16,877 nucleotides of DNA from Parasutterella muris. GTDB lineage: Bacteria > Pseudomonadota > Gammaproteobacteria > Burkholderiales > Burkholderiaceae_F. Below are positions 13,400 through 16,877 of the stretch, piece after piece. The notes under the pieces were generated by a model. It saw only the letters and a program-made list of their open reading frames with translations, was not told where the DNA came from and did no database searches. Numbering within the stretch: position 1 is the first letter of the stretch; each line of letters begins with the position of its first letter. The position numbers were made by a program, and so were the translations under genes. The stretch spans positions 1-16,877 of the forward strand of contig NZ_CALPCV010000039.1 in the NCBI RefSeq assembly GCF_943193095.1, given 5' to 3'.

Positions 13400-14572
13400 A
13401 TGTCAGTATGGCTTCTTCCCGAGAACATCGCGGACATGCTTCCGCGGGAGGCTCGAGTTATTGAAGCAATGAGGAGCTCGTTTCTGAGCCTTGTCACTTC
13501 ACACGGATTTGAAATTGTCCGTCCGCCGCTTGTGGAATATGTAGATTCTCTTTTGACAGGGACCGGAGGCGATCTGGACTTACGTACCTTCAAAATTGTC
13601 GATCAGGTTTCCGGCAGAACGATGGGCATTCGCGCGGACATGACGCCGCAGGTCGCTCGTATCGACGCACACATTCTCAACCGCGAAGGCGTCTCGCGAC
13701 TGTGCTATGTCGGAAGCGTGCTGCATGCAAGACCGCTGCATCCGATGGCTTCACGCCAGCCGTATGTCGCGGGCGTCGAGCTTTTCGGTTCCACGAGCGC
13801 TTACAGTGACAAAGAAGTGATTTGCCTCGGTCTTGAGGCGCTCAGGACATTTAATATTCAGAACATTATGCTGGATCTCGGCCACACCGGTGTCGTTAAG
13901 GCGATTCTGGACAAGGATCCGGCTTCCGGCTCGGTGCAGGATCAGATTCTTTTTGCGCTCAGCCACAAAGACAGAACCTCGATCGAAGAGTTCAGAGGAG
14001 TACTGCAGGATCGAACGGTTGACGCGCTGTTAAAACTTGCCGTCATGTTTGGAGATGAATCGGTTCTGGATAAGATTGCCGAAGAATTCTCCGACTATCC
14101 TGAAATTCTTCCTATTTTGGATCACGTACGCTGGCTCGGCAGAATGAGCGGAGCCGACGGCGTGAGCTATGACTTTGCCGACGTTCACGGCTATCAGTAT
14201 CTGACCGGTGTGACTTACAGCGTCAATATTCCGGGCCGCTATCAGGCGGTGCTGAGAGGCGGACGCTATGACGACATCGGCGCAAGATTCGGCCGACGCA
14301 GACCCGCGGTCGGCTTCACGCTTTATTTAAGAGAAATTGTCGCGGTGATGGACACCCGCAGACCGTATGCCGTATTAGCCCCGATTAACGATGAAGACCC
14401 TTTGCTCAACGCAAAAATTAAAGAACTTAGAAGCAAGGGATTAATTGTGGTCCAGTCCCTTCCGGAAGACAGTATTGAATCTCTGGAAGAAGCTTATCGA
14501 CTGGATGAAGAATTGTTATTTATTGATGGAACTTGGACGGTGACGGAGCGATCTGTCGGTCGTCGAATTTAA
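13400..14572 (+). CDS. hisZ: ATP phosphoribosyltransferase regulatory subunit HisZ
   Basis: This 390-residue paralogue of histidyl-tRNA synthetase lacks the anticodon-binding domain and activates the short-form HisG, the first enzyme of histidine synthesis. The class II core is seen in WLLPENIADMLP near the start, the motif-2-like RADMTPQVARI (78-88), and GGRYDDIGARFGRRRPAVGF towards the C-terminus. It sits between the DUF2065 gene and purA, the standard betaproteobacterial context. AGAAGGG precedes the ATG by about 9 nt. No hisG lies nearby, so the partner is encoded elsewhere. Confidence 0.94.
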   Translation: MSVWLLPENIADMLPREARVIEAMRSSFLSLVTSHGFEIVRPPLVEYVDSLLTGTGGDLDLRTFKIVDQVSGRTMGIRADMTPQVARIDAHILNREGVSRLCYVGSVLHARPLHPMASRQPYVAGVELFGSTSAYSDKEVICLGLEALRTFNIQNIMLDLGHTGVVKAILDKDPASGSVQDQILFALSHKDRTSIEEFRGVLQDRTVDALLKLAVMFGDESVLDKIAEEFSDYPEILPILDHVRWLGRMSGADGVSYDFADVHGYQYLTGVTYSVNIPGRYQAVLRGGRYDDIGARFGRRRPAVGFTLYLREIVAVMDTRRPYAVLAPINDEDPLLNAKIKELRSKGLIVVQSLPEDSIESLEEAYRLDEELLFIDGTWTVTERSVGRRI

Positions 14573-14583
14573 AAGAGGACTAT

Positions 14584-15879
14584 ATGAGTAAGAACGTAGT
14601 TGTAGTGGGCGCCCAATGGGGCGACGAAGGCAAAGGCAAGGTTGTTGACTGGCTGACCGAGAAAGTGCAGGGCGTGGTTCGTTTTAACGGCGGACACAAT
14701 GCTGGCCATACTCTGGTTATCAACGGCAACAAGACTGTGCTTCGTCTGATCCCGTCCGGAGTGATGCATGCGCACGTCAAGTGCTACATCGGCAACGGAG
14801 CCGTTGTCAGCCCGGAAGCTCTTCTGAAAGAAATTGACGATTTGAAATCGCACGGCGTTGACGCTGAAAATAGAGTTTTTGTTTCCGGTCAGTGCCCTCT
14901 GGTTCTTCCGTACCATATCGCTCTTGACCATGCGCGCGAAGCCGCACTTGGCGATAAGAAGATCGGTACGACAGGCCGCGGCATTGGTCCTGCCTATGAA
15001 GACAAGATTGCAAGACGCGCGCTGCATGTGAAAGATCTTTGCGATCCGGAAGGCTTTGCCGCCAAGGTTCGCGCTAACAGCAAACTGATCAACTTCCTCC
15101 TTGTTAACTTCTACAAGGCTGAAGCTGTTGACGTTGAGAAGATGATTAACGAGACGCTTGCCATGGCGCCGAGAATCACTTCCAAGATCTGCGACGTTTC
15201 TCACACACTCAATAAGCTGATGGCCGACGGCGAACAGTTCCTCTTTGAAGGCGCCCAGGGCACCATGCTTGACATTGACCACGGCACCTATCCGTTTGTC
15301 ACATCGAGCAACACGGTTGCGGGTTTTGCTAGCCCCGGCGCCGGCATCGGTCCTCAGAAACTGAACTACATTCTCGGCATTACGAAGGCCTACTGCACCC
15401 GTGTCGGTTCCGGTCCTTTCCCGACAGAGCTGTTTGATGAAGTCGGCGCAGAGATCGCTAAACGCGGCAATGAATTCGGTGCTGTTACCGGCCGTCCGCG
15501 CCGCTGCGGCTGGTTTGACGGCGCAGCGCTGAGAAGATCCGTTGAGTGGAACGGCCTTTCCGGTTTAGCCGTTATGAAGCTTGACGTTCTTGACGGCTTT
15601 GAGACGGTTCGTCTTGGTGTCGGATATGAATACCAGGGCAAGCGCATTGACGTAACTCCGGTCGGAGCCGAGATGCTTGCCGAATGCAAGCCGATTTATG
15701 AAGATTTCCCGGGCTGGAAGGAACCCACCTTTGGTATTACAAAGTGGGACGATCTGCCGGAGAACGCGAAGAAGTATCTGAAGCGTCTTTCCGAGGTTGC
15801 GGGCTGCCCGATCGCTCTGGTTTCCACCGGGCCGGACAGAGGTCAGACGATTCTTCTTCATGACCCGTTTGCTGAATAA
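14584..15879 (+). CDS. purA: Adenylosuccinate synthetase
   Basis: This 431-residue enzyme joins IMP and aspartate using GTP, the first committed step from IMP to AMP. The start chosen is ATG 14584 (MSKNVVVVGAQWGDEGKGK), preceded by AAAGAGGA 11 nt after the hisZ stop; an in-frame ATG at 14533 would only add residues encoded over the hisZ 3' end. The GTP loop GDEGKGK (13-19) carries catalytic D14, and H42 is in GGHNAGHT. TTGRGIGPAYEDK, the FEGAQGTMLDIDHGTYPFV block, VTGRPRRCGWFD and the STGPDR guanine-binding motif near the C-terminus are all present. The length is standard. Confidence 0.97.
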   Translation: MSKNVVVVGAQWGDEGKGKVVDWLTEKVQGVVRFNGGHNAGHTLVINGNKTVLRLIPSGVMHAHVKCYIGNGAVVSPEALLKEIDDLKSHGVDAENRVFVSGQCPLVLPYHIALDHAREAALGDKKIGTTGRGIGPAYEDKIARRALHVKDLCDPEGFAAKVRANSKLINFLLVNFYKAEAVDVEKMINETLAMAPRITSKICDVSHTLNKLMADGEQFLFEGAQGTMLDIDHGTYPFVTSSNTVAGFASPGAGIGPQKLNYILGITKAYCTRVGSGPFPTELFDEVGAEIAKRGNEFGAVTGRPRRCGWFDGAALRRSVEWNGLSGLAVMKLDVLDGFETVRLGVGYEYQGKRIDVTPVGAEMLAECKPIYEDFPGWKEPTFGITKWDDLPENAKKYLKRLSEVAGCPIALVSTGPDRGQTILLHDPFAE

Positions 15880-15902
15880 TTTTTTTGTTTGAGGGATATT
15901 GA

Positions 15903-16430
15903 ATGAAAGACCTTCATGTATCTTGGGATGAGTATCACCGTTTAATTGAAACTTTAGCCTTTAATGTTTACGACAGCGGCTGGAAGTTTGATTCTCTTTT
16001 ATGCCTTTCTCGCGGCGGTCTCAGACCGGGCGACATTCTGTCGCGCATTTTTGACATGCCGCTGAACATTTTGGCGACGAGCTCTTACCGAGAAGCAGCG
16101 GGTACTGTCCAGGGCACGCTCGACATTGGCAAATACATTGCCTCGAGCAGACCGGACTCTTTGAAAGGCAAGGTTCTTCTGGTTGACGATCTGGTGGATT
16201 CCGGTCTGACGTTTAAGCGCGTGACCGAGCACCTGAGAAACAACTACAAAGGCATTACGGAAGTGAGAACCGCGGTGCTTTGGTGGAAGTCCTGCTCGCA
16301 GGTTGAACCGGACTATTACGTTGAATACTTAGGCGATAATCCTTGGATTCATCAGCCGTTTGAAGTTTACGACGTGATGCGTCTCGGCCAGCTTGTTGCC
16401 AAGGTCGAAGGCCACAGAAAGCCTGAATAA
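15903..16430 (+). CDS. Purine-type phosphoribosyltransferase
   Basis: A 175-residue type I PRTase. The PRPP-binding motif VLLVDDLVDSGLT is at 91-103, and the pyrophosphate-loop segment LSRGGLRPGD at 35-44. The C-terminal EYLGDNPWIHQPFEVYD resembles the base-binding hood of xanthine-guanine/hypoxanthine PRTases. Location right after purA (23 bp) supports purine salvage, as in other Betaproteobacteria, where this gene is annotated as hypoxanthine or xanthine PRTase. The base preferred cannot be told from sequence. GAGGGA precedes the ATG by about 7 nt. It is the last gene of the hflK-purA operon. Confidence 0.88.
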   Translation: MKDLHVSWDEYHRLIETLAFNVYDSGWKFDSLLCLSRGGLRPGDILSRIFDMPLNILATSSYREAAGTVQGTLDIGKYIASSRPDSLKGKVLLVDDLVDSGLTFKRVTEHLRNNYKGITEVRTAVLWWKSCSQVEPDYYVEYLGDNPWIHQPFEVYDVMRLGQLVAKVEGHRKPE

Positions 16431-16447
16431 TAATTAGTAACATTTAT

Positions 16448-16500
16448 CAAGAACCGTAATTTGCATATTTGAAGATGTCTATGTAGAATTACGGTTCTTG
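16448..16500 (+). repeat. Perfect 14-bp inverted repeat framing the tRNA-Leu(CAG) promoter
   Basis: CAAGAACCGTAATT (16448-16461) is exactly repeated in inverse at 16487-16500, spaced by 25 nt. The transcript of the upstream operon can fold into a 14-bp stem, but no U-tract follows. The -35 hexamer of the tRNA promoter begins at the last base of the left arm and the -10 hexamer ends inside the right arm. It may act as an operon 3'-end hairpin, an operator, or both. Confidence 0.75.
16461..16489 (+). promoter_or_regulatory. Promoter of tRNA-Leu(CAG)
   Basis: TTGCAT (16461-16466), a 17-bp spacer and TAGAAT (16484-16489) give a near-consensus sigma-70 promoter with an expected start around 16496, some 8 nt before the tRNA 5' end at 16504. 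Confidence 0.7.
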
Positions 16501-16503
16501 GTT

Positions 16504-16590
16504 GCCCGGGTGGCGAAATTGGTAGACGCACTAGCTTCAGGTGCTAGCGCCTTCACGGGCGTGCTGGTTCGAGTCCAGTCCCGGGCACCA
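16504..16590 (+). tRNA. tRNA-Leu(CAG)
   Basis: An 87-nt cloverleaf with encoded CCA. The acceptor GCCCGGG/CCCGGGC is fully paired. The anticodon stem CTAGC/GCTAG encloses loop TTCAGGT, anticodon CAG reading CUG. The long class II variable arm (GCCTTCACGGGCGT region) and T arm GGTTCGAGTCC are normal. The integrase-like remnant 128 bp downstream points to this tRNA as an integration target. Confidence 0.95.
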
Positions 16591-16703
16591 AATAGGATTC
16601 TGAGAGACCCCGTAGCTTTACGGGGTTTTTCTTCAATAAATACGGGGATTTTACATCCGTAGCTATCCGAGACTGTACGAGACAAGCTAATTTTTTTGGT
16701 ATC
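16587..16703 (+). repeat. Copy 2 of the tRNA-Leu downstream module (after tRNA-Leu(CAG))
   Basis: This copy matches the minus-strand segment 8202-8079. It contains the terminator, a second TACGGGG (16641-16647), GTAGCTATCC, ACGAGACAAGC and TGGTATC (16697-16703). Identity is high in blocks and broken by short substitutions. It runs from the tRNA CCA end to 15 bp before the integrase-like ATG, as expected for an att-site flank plus integrase leader. Confidence 0.8.
16608..16630 (+). terminator. Intrinsic terminator of tRNA-Leu(CAG)
   Basis: CCCCGTA (16608-16614) and TACGGGG (16619-16625) form a 7-bp stem with a GCTT loop, followed by TTTTT. It is the better-paired version of the terminator after tRNA-Leu(CAA). 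Confidence 0.85.
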
Positions 16704-16717
16704 TCAAAAAATTAATT

Positions 16718-16877
16718 ATGTCCAAGCAAGCAAAACTATTAACCGACAAGGAAATCAAAGTGCTTACTCTTGGTAGTCATGCAGTCGGAGGAGTAGCAGG
16801 CTGAAATATTGCAGAATCTAGAGCCTCTAGCAGAGGCTCAGCTTTTAATCTGAAGGCATCTTCTTTAGAAGTCTGTC
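16718..16877 (+). pseudogene. Tyrosine-recombinase (integrase) 5' remnant, interrupted by TGA
   Basis: ATG 16718 opens 28 codons (MSKQAKLLTDKEIKVL, then LGSHAVGGVAG) ending in TGA at 16802-16804. The pattern LTDKEIK...HAVGGVAG resembles the N-terminal DUF4102/arm-binding region of tRNA-targeting phage and island integrases, which continues with a Leu-rich strand and a SRSW/F-type motif. After the TGA the same frame stays open to the window edge and reads NIAESRASSRGSAFNLKAS, which could be the decayed continuation. That stretch overlaps a perfect 8-bp hairpin (16821-16839) followed by CTTTT, so it may instead be a terminator. Location just 3' of tRNA-Leu supports the integrase reading. The rest lies outside the window. 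Confidence 0.5.
16821..16846 (+). terminator. Candidate terminator inside the integrase remnant
   Basis: GAGCCTCT (16821-16828) and AGAGGCTC (16832-16839) form a perfect 8-bp stem with an AGC loop, followed by AGCTTTT. The U-tract is short and offset by 3 nt. It could terminate read-through from the tRNA or the aborted integrase frame. Confidence 0.4.

Noticed and set aside
14533..14583. Upstream ATG extending purA by 17 codons
   Set aside because: The extension overlaps hisZ coding sequence, and the conserved PurA N-terminus with its ribosome-binding site starts at 14584.
14569..15282. 237-codon minus-strand open frame inside purA
   Set aside because: Antisense shadow of purA, whose motifs are intact throughout.
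16479..16685. 68-codon minus-strand frame across tRNA-Leu(CAG)
   Set aside because: Antisense to the tRNA and terminator; the GARDWTRTSTPVKALAPEAS-type peptide is a known spurious translation of tRNA genes.

Overview
The window looks like a betaproteobacterial (Burkholderiales) chromosome, most likely a gut Sutterellaceae member (Sutterella/Parasutterella type). The basis is the hflK-hflC-DUF2065-hisZ-purA-phosphoribosyltransferase order typical of Betaproteobacteria, plus an expanded set of Tat-exported flavocytochrome-c-like reductases with an anaerobic-respiration style two-component system. The genus is inference; no rRNA is present.

Layout. Positions 1-320 hold a promoter-bearing leader. 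Positions 321-5156 (+) hold an apparent operon: Tat flavoprotein 1, a tetraheme cytochrome c, Tat flavoprotein 2 (frameshifted) and flavoprotein 3 (no export signal, catalytic residues lost). Positions 5127-7538 (-) hold a convergent TtrS/TtrR-like two-component system. Its histidine kinase is split by an in-frame amber codon exactly where a Gln follows the H-box. Positions 7539-8190 have no gene but carry a triple 12-bp repeat and a terminator. tRNA-Leu(CAA) and tRNA-Thr(CGT) follow on the minus strand (8199-8366). Positions 8641-10577 (+) hold tsaE and a Tat-type amiC amidase. Positions 10819-16430 (+) hold hflK, hflC, a yjeT-like DUF2065 gene, hisZ, purA and a phosphoribosyltransferase. tRNA-Leu(CAG) follows at 16504-16590, then a terminator and a short tyrosine-recombinase 5' remnant at the window edge.

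How it works together. The left third looks like an accessory periplasmic respiration module: flavoproteins reduce an organic acceptor, the small tetraheme cytochrome feeds them electrons, and the neighbouring sensor/regulator pair probably switches the module on. Two independent lesions (frameshift and nonsense) and one active-site-poor paralogue suggest decay or remodelling, although assembly error must be excluded. The right two thirds is conserved housekeeping: tRNA t6A modification, septal murein hydrolysis, FtsH quality control, histidine and purine synthesis.

The most striking non-coding structure is a roughly 115-bp module (terminator, duplicated terminator arm, a conserved tagctatcc...acgagacaag block, TGGTATC motif). 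It is found immediately 3' of both tRNA-Leu genes, in opposite orientations; one copy leads into an integrase start and the other into GGTATC direct repeats. This looks like paired footprints of related tRNA-Leu-targeting integrative elements flanking a core block, with the accessory flavoprotein cluster on the element side of tRNA-Leu(CAA).
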